Both the position numbers and the translations under genes were made by a program. Below are positions 7,231 to 14,675 of a stretch of DNA of 64,000 nt, piece by piece. Below the pieces are notes generated by a model. It had not been told where the DNA came from, did not search any database, and was given only the letters and a program-made list of their open reading frames with translations. Each line of letters starts with the position of its first letter. Within the stretch, counting starts at the first letter, position 1. This DNA is from Pseudomonadota bacterium (lineage in GTDB: Bacteria; Pseudomonadota; Gammaproteobacteria; Burkholderiales; Burkholderiaceae_C): NCBI GenBank assembly GCA_021846965.1, contig JAJZWA010000004.1:52665-116664 (forward strand), written 5' to 3'.

Positions 7231-7257
7231 AGGGGACGCCAAGATCGAAGCCCGAGT
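7231..7257 (+). repeat. Hairpin repeat copy E, half copy at duplication junction
   Basis: The 5' part of the repeat (GGGGACGCCAAGATCGAAG) runs to the first half of the inner stem (CCCGAG). It then breaks directly into immunity-gene sequence at TTCCTTCTTTGGGA, codon ~12 of copy 1. The breakpoint shows recombination within the hairpin arm. It has no function as a terminator. Confidence 0.85.
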
Positions 7258-7960
7258 TCCTTCTTTGGGAATCCGAGATTTCGAGCGGATTCTGCGCAAG
7301 CAATCCAAGGTGGTCGAAGTTCTTGAGCGCCACTATCCGGAGCTCGACAGAGCGAGCTGGCGCTTGCCGGGCGACACCGAGCAAATGGCCAGACTGTTCC
7401 CGGTGTTCGATGCGAGCGGCCCGTCCCGGATCGGGCTTGCAGCTCTGGAACAGGAGTTCAAGGGAGAGCGGGATCGAAGCTATGTGGCGATGTGGGACGG
7501 CCAGGAGCAGCCGCCGCTCAGCGCGGGCATGGCTTGCCACATCGGGCCCCCCGAGCCTGCACATACCCTGAACATCGAGTTGTATGGCCGCTCGGCGCTC
7601 ATCGACGCGGAACTGTTGGTCGATGTTCTGCGTCCGGTCGTGGCACAGTTCGACCCGGTCTAGGTTGAGGTTTATCCCCCCGAGTACTCGGAGCGGCAGG
7701 TGTTCCCCGACAAGCCCGGAGTGGCCTGGATGCTGTACCTGCCGCTGGAGATCACCGCGCAGCAGGTTCCCGAGGCCGCGGCGCTGGTGCCGATGGCCGG
7801 GCGCGACGGAAGGCGCCGGGGTACGGTGGTGCTCAGCGTGATTGGCGAGGCCTTCGACGGCGACAACCCACGGCACATCGAGGCGGCGGCCAACATCGAC
7901 ATCCGCATGGTCGACCAGGACCTGATGCCCTGCTACTCGGATCTGTGGCCGACGGCCTGA
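7258..7960 (+). pseudogene. Imm52 immunity gene copy 2, 5'-truncated with nonsense codon
   Basis: Nearly identical to copy 1 over its first ~400 bp and more diverged after. It lacks the start codon, ribosome site and first ~10 codons. It keeps the two bases lost in copy 1, so its frame is continuous through that point. It has an in-frame TAG at 7661-7663 where copy 1 has TGG; the frame then continues to 7960. As it stands no full immunity protein is possible. Differences near the N-terminus (RILRKQ against WILRKQ) and in the last third suggest independent drift. Confidence 0.85.
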
Positions 7961-8055
7961 GGCTGGCGGGGCTTGACGGCGGCCTTCGCGGTGAACGTTG
8001 TGCGCCTGGAAATTCTGCTTTCCTCGGGGTTCCGCGGCAACTAGAGTACGGTCGT

Positions 8056-9024
8056 ATGAACCGATCGACTCTTTCTTCCGTCGCGTTGCCAGGCGCCATG
8101 CGGGCGCGTGACATCGCACTGGTCCTGCTGGTCGTGACCATCTGGGGCTCGAATTTCGTGGTCATCAAGCTCGGGCTGCGCGGTATGCCGCCTCTGCTGT
8201 TCACGAGCCTGCGTTTCCTGTTCGCGGCCTTTCCCCTCGTGTTCCTGCGCAAGCGGCCGGCGATTCCGCTCGGGCTGCTGGTGGCCTGGGGCATGGCCCA
8301 GTTCGCCGTCCAGTTCGCCTTGCTGTTCGTCGGCATCAAGCTGGGCATGCCGGCCGGCCTGGCCTCGCTGGTGATTCAGTTGCAGGCTTTTTTCACCATC
8401 GGCCTGGCGTGGTGGATGCTCCATGAGCGTGTACGCATATTCCAGGTCGTCGGCGCGCTCGTGGCGCTGCTCGGCATGGCGGTGGTCGCGCTACATCTGG
8501 ATCAGCCGTCCACGATGTACGGTCTGCTCATGGTGCTCGGCGCCGGGCTGTCCTGGGCGACGGCCAACATCCTGACCAAGCGCATCGGCCGGGTCGACCC
8601 CCTGGGGCTTGCCGCCTGGGGAAGCCTGGTCGCCGTGCCGCCGCTGGCGGCCTTGTCCCTGCTGATCGAGGGCCCCGGCACCGTCGTCGCGGCGCTGCGC
8701 GGCATGGACGGCTGGTCCTGGGCGACCGTGCTGTTCCAGTCCTACCCCAACACCCTGTTCGGCTTCGGCGTGTGGTCGATGCTGATGCGCAAGCACGCGG
8801 CCGCGGAACTGGCGCCCTTCACCCTGCTCGTGCCAGCCGTCGGCATGCTCTGCGCCGCCGTCGTTCTGGGCGAGCCCTTGCCGCCCTGGAAGATCGGCGC
8901 GGGGCTGCTGGTGCTGGCGGGGCTGGCGATCAACCAGATCGCGGTGCGCCTGCAGCTCTGGCAGCGCCGCCCGCTCGCCGCGCCGGCGGGCGGCACGCCA
9001 CGGTCGCCCGCCCAGGAGCCATGA
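8056..9024 (+). CDS. EamA/DMT-family exporter
   Basis: A 322-aa inner-membrane protein of the drug/metabolite transporter superfamily with two EamA repeats and about ten membrane segments. Family wording is clear in LVVTIWGSNFVVIKLGLRGMPP and LGAGLSWATANILTKR. It resembles amino-acid metabolite exporters, but the substrate cannot be read from sequence. The ATG at 8056 is chosen; the ORF-track start lies in immunity-gene sequence, and a further ATG at 8098 is possible. It overlaps the next gene by 4 bp. Confidence 0.88.
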   Translation: MNRSTLSSVALPGAMRARDIALVLLVVTIWGSNFVVIKLGLRGMPPLLFTSLRFLFAAFPLVFLRKRPAIPLGLLVAWGMAQFAVQFALLFVGIKLGMPAGLASLVIQLQAFFTIGLAWWMLHERVRIFQVVGALVALLGMAVVALHLDQPSTMYGLLMVLGAGLSWATANILTKRIGRVDPLGLAAWGSLVAVPPLAALSLLIEGPGTVVAALRGMDGWSWATVLFQSYPNTLFGFGVWSMLMRKHAAAELAPFTLLVPAVGMLCAAVVLGEPLPPWKIGAGLLVLAGLAINQIAVRLQLWQRRPLAAPAGGTPRSPAQEP

Positions 9025-9560
9025 TGAATCCACGAGTCGGCAGGGGGCCATCGCCCCGCCTTCGCCTGGCTGCGCTACTGGTCCCGCTCGCCTGCGCGGC
9101 GCCCGCGGCGCATGCCGCCGCAAGCTGGGTCAGGCATCCGGGGGATTTCTCCTCCAGCCCCCTGTGCAAGCCTCGGGAGGTGACCTTGTGGACCTGCACG
9201 GCCCGGCACAGGACCTACTCCCTGTGCGCGCAGGACGGCGCCCTGAGCGATCGGATCGCCATCCAGTACCGGGTGCGGGATCGACAGGGCAAGACGGTCT
9301 TTCGCTACCCCGAGCCCATGCGTGCGGCGAGCTCGGCCTTTGCCTACGAGGTCTCCGCGAACGGCGATGCGGAAGTCGAATTCACGATCGGCAAGACCAC
9401 CTACTCGCTGGTCGACCCGCTGCGGGATGTCTCCTTCCTGTCCATCGTGAGGGGCGGAAGGGAGCGGAGCCATCGCACCTGTGATGAAGGCAATCAATCC
9501 TTGCAGCTCAACGACACCATGGCGCTGATGAAGGCGCTCAAGGTGCCGCCGCCGAGGTGA
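9021..9560 (+). CDS. Secreted hypothetical protein
   Basis: 179 aa with a signal peptide (RLRLAALLVPLACAAPAAHAA) and predicted periplasmic location. The mature part has four cysteines (SPLCKPR, LWTCTA, YSLCAQ, HRTCDE), enough for two disulfides, in a beta-rich setting. I do not recognise the family. The start overlaps the exporter stop (ATGA) and is preceded by CAGGAG, so the two are co-translated. Confidence 0.7.
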   Translation: MMNPRVGRGPSPRLRLAALLVPLACAAPAAHAAASWVRHPGDFSSSPLCKPREVTLWTCTARHRTYSLCAQDGALSDRIAIQYRVRDRQGKTVFRYPEPMRAASSAFAYEVSANGDAEVEFTIGKTTYSLVDPLRDVSFLSIVRGGRERSHRTCDEGNQSLQLNDTMALMKALKVPPPR

Positions 9561-9576
9561 GCGGCCGTGCGTGTCG

Positions 9577-10227
9577 TCAGGCGCGCGGGCGAAACATCTG
9601 GAACATCTCGCCCAGCCGGGCATAGTCGCCCCGGTAGCCGGCGCGCAGGACCGGCTGCGCGGCCTGGGTGTCGAACACGCCCTGCTTGAGGAAGGCCTTG
9701 CGGATGTGCACGCCCACCACCTGGCCCAGCGCCAGCCAGTTGTCCAGGGGGTGGCCGTCGAGGTCGTGCAGGCGCACCACCTGCAACAGCCGGCATTCCA
9801 GCGCCGCCGGCGACTCGCCGACATGGGGCACCGACACCTTGCGCCCGGCCACCGGAGTGAGGCCCGCGAGCTCGAACTCGTCGACCTCGGGCGCGACCGG
9901 GGCGGAGCTCTGGTTCATCTTCTCGGCCAGATCGTAGGAGCACAGGTTCCAGACGAACTCCCCGGTCTGCTCCACATTGCGCAGCGTGTCCTTGCGGCCC
10001 TCGCTGCTGAAACCGATGACCGGCGGCGAGCCGGCGAAGGCTCCGAAAAAGCTGTAGGGCGCGAGGTTGAGCCGTCCGTCCGCGGAGCGCGTGGACATCC
10101 AGCCGATGACGCGTGGCGCAACGATGGCCTTGAAGGGGTCGTGCGCCAGCCCATGGCCGACGGCCGGATCGTAGAAATGCACCTCCGATCCGGGGCCCGG
10201 GGCTTGGGGTTCCGAGAGGGTGTTCAT
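9577..10227 (-). CDS. Flavin reductase-like FMN-binding protein
   Basis: A 216-aa protein of the flavin reductase (DIM6/NTAB) family with an FMN-binding split barrel. Visible features are FYDPAVGHGLAHDPFKAIVAPRVIGWMST at the N-terminus, LAPYSFFGAFAGSPPVIGFSS in the flavin-binding region, and the ALGQVVGVHIR strand. It may supply reduced flavin or act as an oxidoreductase; the partner is unknown. The ATG at 10225-10227 is chosen because the longer track ORF has no family similarity upstream. It is divergent from the thiolase gene. Confidence 0.85.
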   Translation of the reverse strand: MNTLSEPQAPGPGSEVHFYDPAVGHGLAHDPFKAIVAPRVIGWMSTRSADGRLNLAPYSFFGAFAGSPPVIGFSSEGRKDTLRNVEQTGEFVWNLCSYDLAEKMNQSSAPVAPEVDEFELAGLTPVAGRKVSVPHVGESPAALECRLLQVVRLHDLDGHPLDNWLALGQVVGVHIRKAFLKQGVFDTQAAQPVLRAGYRGDYARLGEMFQMFRPRA

Positions 10228-10468
10228 GGACCCGGATGGTAGTGTCCTGTCCCGCTCATGACTGTCATTTCGTTCGTGTGCCTGCGGGAGCGATCGGCGG
10301 CCGCTCCCCTCGACTTCCCTGCGGCAGGCCTGCTGAGCTGCCGGGGGGTTCCATGTCGTTCGGCCCGCCTCCGCCGGGGTTTCGCCAGCGTCCCTGCAAA
10401 AGATCAAGGAAATCAGAAGCCGATGGTGGTGGCATGGCGTCCAGTCCCTCGGGGAAGGAGATGCGACC

Positions 10469-11749
10469 ATGCGAAATCAATTGCGGGAACGGGTGGCGAT
10501 ATCGGGTGTCGGCTGCTCGCGATTCGGCGACTTGCTCACCACGCCCGAGCTTCAGGGAATGAGCATCCAGGAACTGACCGCGCGCGCGGTCCGTGACGCG
10601 CTGGACGACGCCGGCATGACCGGACAGGACGTGGACGCGGTGTTCGCCGGCAACGCCATGACCCACAGTTCGCAACTGCCGGGGACCTATTCCCAGCTGT
10701 CCAAATGGACCGGCACCCAGTTCAAGGCCGGGGTGCATTTCGAGGCCCAGTGCTCCACGACCAATGTGGGTGCGGCCATGGCGGCGATGGCCATCGCCGC
10801 GGGTGTCTACGACACCGTCCTGGTCTACGGCCTGGAGACCACGCGGACCAAGGTCCGGGGCTTCAGCCCCTACGAGCGCGAGCCCATCTCCCACCAGCAG
10901 ACCTGGCTCTGGACGGACATGGCGGTCAACCAGGCCTATGGCGTGCCCCAGGGCTACGACATTTTCTCGACCTACAACGGGCTGGTCGCGCTGGGCTACT
11001 GTCGCAAGTACGGCATGTCCATCGAGGATTTCGATCGCGGCATGTTCGAACTCTGCCGCACGCGCCGCCTGCACGGCTCGATGAACCCGAAGGCCAACAT
11101 CCAGGAGCGCCTCGAGGATCGCGCGGCCCGCGAGGGCTTCTCCGATCCCTACGCCTACTGGCAGTCGGGCACCCACAACCCCTTCGTGGCCTGGCCCTCG
11201 CGCCTGCTCAGCCTGGTGACGACGGCCGACGGTGCCTCGGCCATGGTGCTCACCCGGGCCGAGTTGGCCAGGGGTGCCCGCTCGGCTCCGGTGGAACTCA
11301 AGGGCTTCGGCATCAGCTACAGCGATCTTCCCTGGTACGGCGAGGACCCCACCTACTGGGAATTCGACAAGCGCGCCACCGATGCCGCCTTCGCCATGGC
11401 CGGAATCGGCGCCGCGGACATCGATTACCTGCACACCCACGACTGCTCGCACATCTCCAGCATCTGCACGGCGGAGATGATGGGCTACCTCGAACCCGGC
11501 AAGGGCCTCGCCGCCGCGCGCGACGGGCGCCTGCGCTTCGACGGCGACCGGCCCATGTCCACCCACGGGGGGCGCCATGCCTTCGGCCACGCCTGGGCCG
11601 CCAGCGCCGGCTCCGATACCTACGAGGCCGTGCTGCAGATGCGCGGCAAGGCGGGGGCGCGACAGATTCCGAAGCCCCCCGCAACCAGCGTCATTCATAC
11701 CCACGGCTACGCCATGATCGGCACCGTGATCGTTCTCGGGAGCATGTGA
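10469..11749 (+). CDS. Thiolase-fold acyl-CoA acetyltransferase (SCP-x/BbsB type)
   Basis: 426 aa, thiolase superfamily, non-classical group that works with a DUF35 partner. The nucleophile is probably Cys95 (EAQCSTTNVG). The C-terminal active-site region reads STHGGRHAFGHAWAASAG in place of the usual GHP motif, and DYLHTHDCSHISSICTAEM is the second conserved block. Such enzymes cleave or form beta-ketoacyl-CoA thioesters, for example in aromatic or steroid side-chain breakdown (BbsAB, Ltp2). The Zn-ribbon gene begins 1 bp after the stop. The substrate is not predictable here. Confidence 0.85.
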   Translation: MRNQLRERVAISGVGCSRFGDLLTTPELQGMSIQELTARAVRDALDDAGMTGQDVDAVFAGNAMTHSSQLPGTYSQLSKWTGTQFKAGVHFEAQCSTTNVGAAMAAMAIAAGVYDTVLVYGLETTRTKVRGFSPYEREPISHQQTWLWTDMAVNQAYGVPQGYDIFSTYNGLVALGYCRKYGMSIEDFDRGMFELCRTRRLHGSMNPKANIQERLEDRAAREGFSDPYAYWQSGTHNPFVAWPSRLLSLVTTADGASAMVLTRAELARGARSAPVELKGFGISYSDLPWYGEDPTYWEFDKRATDAAFAMAGIGAADIDYLHTHDCSHISSICTAEMMGYLEPGKGLAAARDGRLRFDGDRPMSTHGGRHAFGHAWAASAGSDTYEAVLQMRGKAGARQIPKPPATSVIHTHGYAMIGTVIVLGSM

Positions 11750-11750
11750 C

Positions 11751-12188
11751 ATGCAAGACCTTGCCCAAGGACCCGGCGCCATCCGCGCCTACTACGAAGG
11801 ACTGGCCGCGGGAAACGTTCTCGCCAGCGCGTGCAAGAGCTGCGGGCGCTACACCTTCCCGCCCACCGGCTGCTGCGAGCATTGCGGCAGCTGGGAGGTG
11901 GAGATCCACAAGCTCAGCGGCCGCGCCACGCTGCTGTACGCGTCCCACAACATCACCCCGGCCTGCCATCCGCGCTTCGAATCCATCGCCCCCTACGTCT
12001 ACGGGCATCTGCGCCTGGAGGAGGGCCCTGTCGTGCAGGCCATCATCCTCGGCGTGCATGCGACGCCGCAGGAGTTGCAGCGCCTGTTCGATCGAGGCCC
12101 CGTGCCGGCCAGCGCCGAGGTGTTGACCATGGACGATCTGCCGGTGCTGGCCTTTCGCGTCGCCGCGCCTCAGATCGCCAGCGTGTAG
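11751..12188 (+). CDS. DUF35 OB-fold/Zn-ribbon partner of thiolase
   Basis: 145 aa. A rubredoxin-like Zn ribbon (CKSC...CEHC, residues ~27-45) is followed by an OB-fold typical of DUF35. In the well-studied pairs this subunit forms a stable complex with the thiolase and helps bind acyl-CoA. One base separates it from the thiolase gene. Its 3' end overlaps the convergent autotransporter gene by 19 bp. Confidence 0.88.
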   Translation: MQDLAQGPGAIRAYYEGLAAGNVLASACKSCGRYTFPPTGCCEHCGSWEVEIHKLSGRATLLYASHNITPACHPRFESIAPYVYGHLRLEEGPVVQAIILGVHATPQELQRLFDRGPVPASAEVLTMDDLPVLAFRVAAPQIASV

Positions 12189-14257
12189 CCCAGCGAGAAG
12201 GACGCGATGTTGAAGTTCCCCAGCCTGGGCCGATCGAAGGAGGTGTTCAGGCTGAGGCTGCTCCGCGGCCCCAGGCGCAGGCCCACACCCGCGCCCAGGC
12301 CCAGGGAGTTGTAGTGTCCCCCGGGCTGTGCCACCACGAAGCTGCCCAGGCCGGGGATGTCGCTGCCGCCGGACACCGGGTCCGAGCGGTAGCGAAGGTT
12401 GTGCGTGAGCCCGGCCGACAGGGACGCGGACCAGCTGCGGGTGATGCGGGCATCCAGGCCCACTCCCATCAGGGCGTCCAGGACGCTTTGCTGCACCCCG
12501 TTGAAGCGCAGGGGATAGGCCGCACCGGTCTCCGTGTAGCCGTCGATGCCCAGGCGGGCCAGGCGCAGCCCCAGGTAGGGGGTCAGCCGCAGGCGCCCGA
12601 ACAGGGGCAGGGTGTAGGCGCTCATGAGCTGCAGGGCGTCGCCTCGCGAACCGGTCTGCCCGGAGGCGGCTTCGGAGTAGGCGCTGGCATAGCGGGCGAT
12701 GTCCAGGGTCGATGCGTTCGTGGCCAGCGACGCGCTCAGGCCCAGACCGGTTCCGTCTTCATGCGCGTCCCACCTGAGAAGGGCGCCGAGCATGGGGTGC
12801 CTGGCGCCCACGCTCACGCCGTCCAGGCTGGCATGCCCCAGCGCTTCGTCGGCGAACAAGCCCACGCGCCAATGGCGGCCCAGGCCGACACCGAGCTGAA
12901 CGCCGGCATCGCGGGTCCACGCACCGGCGCCCCGGGAGGAGCCGAGGGCCACGCCGGCGCAGACTCCGTGGGAGCCCAAGGCGCCGCAATCGGAGCCCAG
13001 GTCGGCGGAAAGACCCTGCATGGCCAGCGCGTCCATCGCGGAGACGCCCGCCGCCACCTGATCGATGGAGGACTGGGTCGCGCCCGGGTTGGGCGAGACG
13101 TTCAACTGTGCCTGGCCGTTGGCATAGGACAGCGCGTAGCCCAGCTGGCCGGGCGCGTTGCCGTTCAGTTGCACCGCGGACCAGCTCCCGCTCAGCGAGC
13201 CCGCGTCGAGCAGGGTGTAATGGCCGATGGTGTAGCTCCCCGAGCTCGGGCTCAGGCTCAAGGTGCCCGCCAGGGTGGCCTGGCCGCTGACGCTCAAGGG
13301 CGCGGTCGCACCCGCGGCGATGGCCTCGGTCAGGTTGGCGCCCGATGCCTGGGTGTAGCTGGCGACGGTGAGCGGCTGCGTGCCCGAGGCAAGCTGGATG
13401 GTGCCGTTGTTCACCAGGCCGCTCGAGGGGGCCAGGGTGCCCGCGCCGGTGAAGGCCAGGGTGGCGTTGGCGTCCACGAGCGTGGGGCCGGTATAGAGCT
13501 GGGCGTAGCTGAAGGTGATGGACCCCCCGCCCACCGAGTCCTTGATCTCCACGCTGCCGGGCGTGGATGCGTCGTAGAGCACGCTGGGGATGGTGATGGG
13601 CTCGCCCGCGGCATCCAGTACGAAGCCCGCCGGAATGGCCTGCAGGTTCTCCAGCCCGAGGCCGCTGGACTTGGTCGCGATGATCTGCGTGGTGGATTGC
13701 AGGAGCAGGGAGTAGTTCACCGTGTCGGGAGCCTGGCTTTGCGCGACGATGGTGCCGCCCATGATCAGCGAGTAGGGAGTCTGATCGCTGGAATCGATGG
13801 CGCTGCCGTGGAGCACGTAGTGAAGGCTGGAGCCGCTGTAGGTGAAGGACAGGGTCAGGCTGGAGTCCGGGCTCAGCGTGAACAGGGTCGCTCCGCTGGC
13901 ATCGGGAGCGGCCAGCGACAGGGTCAGGGGTTGCTGGGCCAGGCTCGCCGTTCCGCTGGGGTAGGAAAGGCTCAGGCTGCCCGCGGCGGTCCTGGGCTGG
14001 AACAGACTGTCCTGGCCGACCATCGCGGAACTGTAGTTTCCGGTGGTCGTGACGCCCTGGTAGGCAAATTCGTTGCCCAGGGCCGAGTAGGCCCCGCTCG
14101 ATACCCCATTGAACACGCTGGTTCCCCGGGATGCGATGTTGAACATCATGTAGGAACTGGCGCTTGCAAGGCCATCGGGCGCGGCGCCCCACATCAGGAG
14201 CGCGGCGATCGTGACGGCAAGGACTCTCGGGCGAAGGGGCATGGTCGGGCGGGCCAT
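12170..14257 (-). CDS. Autotransporter (type Va) with C-terminal beta-barrel
   Basis: 695 aa. A signal peptide (VLAVTIAALLMWGAAPDGLASA) is followed by a ~380-residue Ser/Thr/Gly-rich passenger of beta-helix type. The last ~270 residues form a beta-barrel ending in the outer-membrane signature FSLGYTLAI. The passenger has no protease triad that I can recognise, so an adhesin-like or structural surface role is most likely. Two cysteines in the barrel linker (SDCGALGSHGVCAG) stand out. The start could also be the ATG five codons downstream. The gene is divergent from the kdp operon. Confidence 0.85.
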   Translation of the reverse strand: MARPTMPLRPRVLAVTIAALLMWGAAPDGLASASSYMMFNIASRGTSVFNGVSSGAYSALGNEFAYQGVTTTGNYSSAMVGQDSLFQPRTAAGSLSLSYPSGTASLAQQPLTLSLAAPDASGATLFTLSPDSSLTLSFTYSGSSLHYVLHGSAIDSSDQTPYSLIMGGTIVAQSQAPDTVNYSLLLQSTTQIIATKSSGLGLENLQAIPAGFVLDAAGEPITIPSVLYDASTPGSVEIKDSVGGGSITFSYAQLYTGPTLVDANATLAFTGAGTLAPSSGLVNNGTIQLASGTQPLTVASYTQASGANLTEAIAAGATAPLSVSGQATLAGTLSLSPSSGSYTIGHYTLLDAGSLSGSWSAVQLNGNAPGQLGYALSYANGQAQLNVSPNPGATQSSIDQVAAGVSAMDALAMQGLSADLGSDCGALGSHGVCAGVALGSSRGAGAWTRDAGVQLGVGLGRHWRVGLFADEALGHASLDGVSVGARHPMLGALLRWDAHEDGTGLGLSASLATNASTLDIARYASAYSEAASGQTGSRGDALQLMSAYTLPLFGRLRLTPYLGLRLARLGIDGYTETGAAYPLRFNGVQQSVLDALMGVGLDARITRSWSASLSAGLTHNLRYRSDPVSGGSDIPGLGSFVVAQPGGHYNSLGLGAGVGLRLGPRSSLSLNTSFDRPRLGNFNIASFSLGYTLAI

Positions 14258-14442
14258 GGCGTGGCCAGGCGTTCGGGGAGTTGCCTGGCACTTTATGCAG
14301 CAAAACGAGCGAAAAGTAGTGCGTCCACCCGAGGTTCACGGGGTGCGAACGGACGCGTCGCAAAAAACTATCCCGCGAATCAGGCGCAGCTGAAGCGGGC
14401 GCCAGGGTGGAACTTCCGGGGGCAAGAATTGATACGGCGTTG

Positions 14443-14456
14443 AGGTCTTCGGACCT
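14443..14456 (+). promoter_or_regulatory. UUCG-capped hairpin in kdp leader region
   Basis: AGGTC-TTCG-GACCT is a perfect 5-bp stem closed by a UUCG tetraloop, 35 bp before the first small ORF of the kdp operon. If transcribed it would be unusually stable. No T-run follows, so it is not a normal terminator. A role in kdp leader control is only a suggestion. Confidence 0.4.
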
Positions 14457-14491
14457 AGGCTTGCAGCAGGGATTGCGAAGGAGAAACCGTC

Positions 14492-14584
14492 ATGGATCTT
14501 GGGTATCTGGGCATCGCCCTGGCCTGCTGGGCCGCCATGGTCTGGCTGGTACGCGGCTGCGAGAAGCTGCAGGGAGGACGCTGA
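14492..14584 (+). CDS. 30-aa membrane peptide upstream of kdpF
   Basis: Too short for the ORF track. The peptide MDLGYLGIALACWAAMVWL continues as VRGCEKLQGGR: one membrane segment, then Cys-Glu-Lys-Leu and a basic tail. It has an AAGGAG ribosome site 9 nt upstream and ends 1 bp before the kdpF start. From memory, many kdp operons carry a similar short ORF with a C-E-R/K-L motif before kdpF. It is probably a small subunit or regulator of the Kdp complex. Function unproven. Confidence 0.65.
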   Translation: MDLGYLGIALACWAAMVWLVRGCEKLQGGR

Positions 14585-14585
14585 C

Positions 14586-14675
14586 ATGAGCCTGCTCTAT
14601 TGGGTGGGCGGGGCCATCACGCTGTTGCTGGTGATCTACCTGGCCTATGCGCTGGTGCGCGCGGAGGATTTCTGA
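14586..14675 (+). CDS. kdpF: KdpF, small subunit of K+-transporting ATPase
   Basis: A 29-aa single-span peptide (WVGGAITLLLVIYLAYALV core) ending in RAEDF, the usual KdpF ending. KdpF binds KdpA and stabilises the KdpFABC complex in the inner membrane. TGATG joins its stop to the kdpA start, so translation is coupled. It was not in the ORF track. Confidence 0.85.
   Translation: MSLLYWVGGAITLLLVIYLAYALVRAEDF

Noticed and set aside
2491-7257. Integron cassette array with attC sites
   Set aside because: Repeat-bounded modules including toxin-antitoxin pairs suggested it, but the repeat ends lack the GTTRRRY/RYYYAAC core pairs, modules hold several genes, one module is on the opposite strand, and no integrase is in the window.
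11831-14443. 870-aa plus-strand ORF
   Set aside because: It is the antisense shadow of the autotransporter: GC-rich third positions keep the opposite frame open. The minus-strand frame has a signal peptide and a barrel signature.
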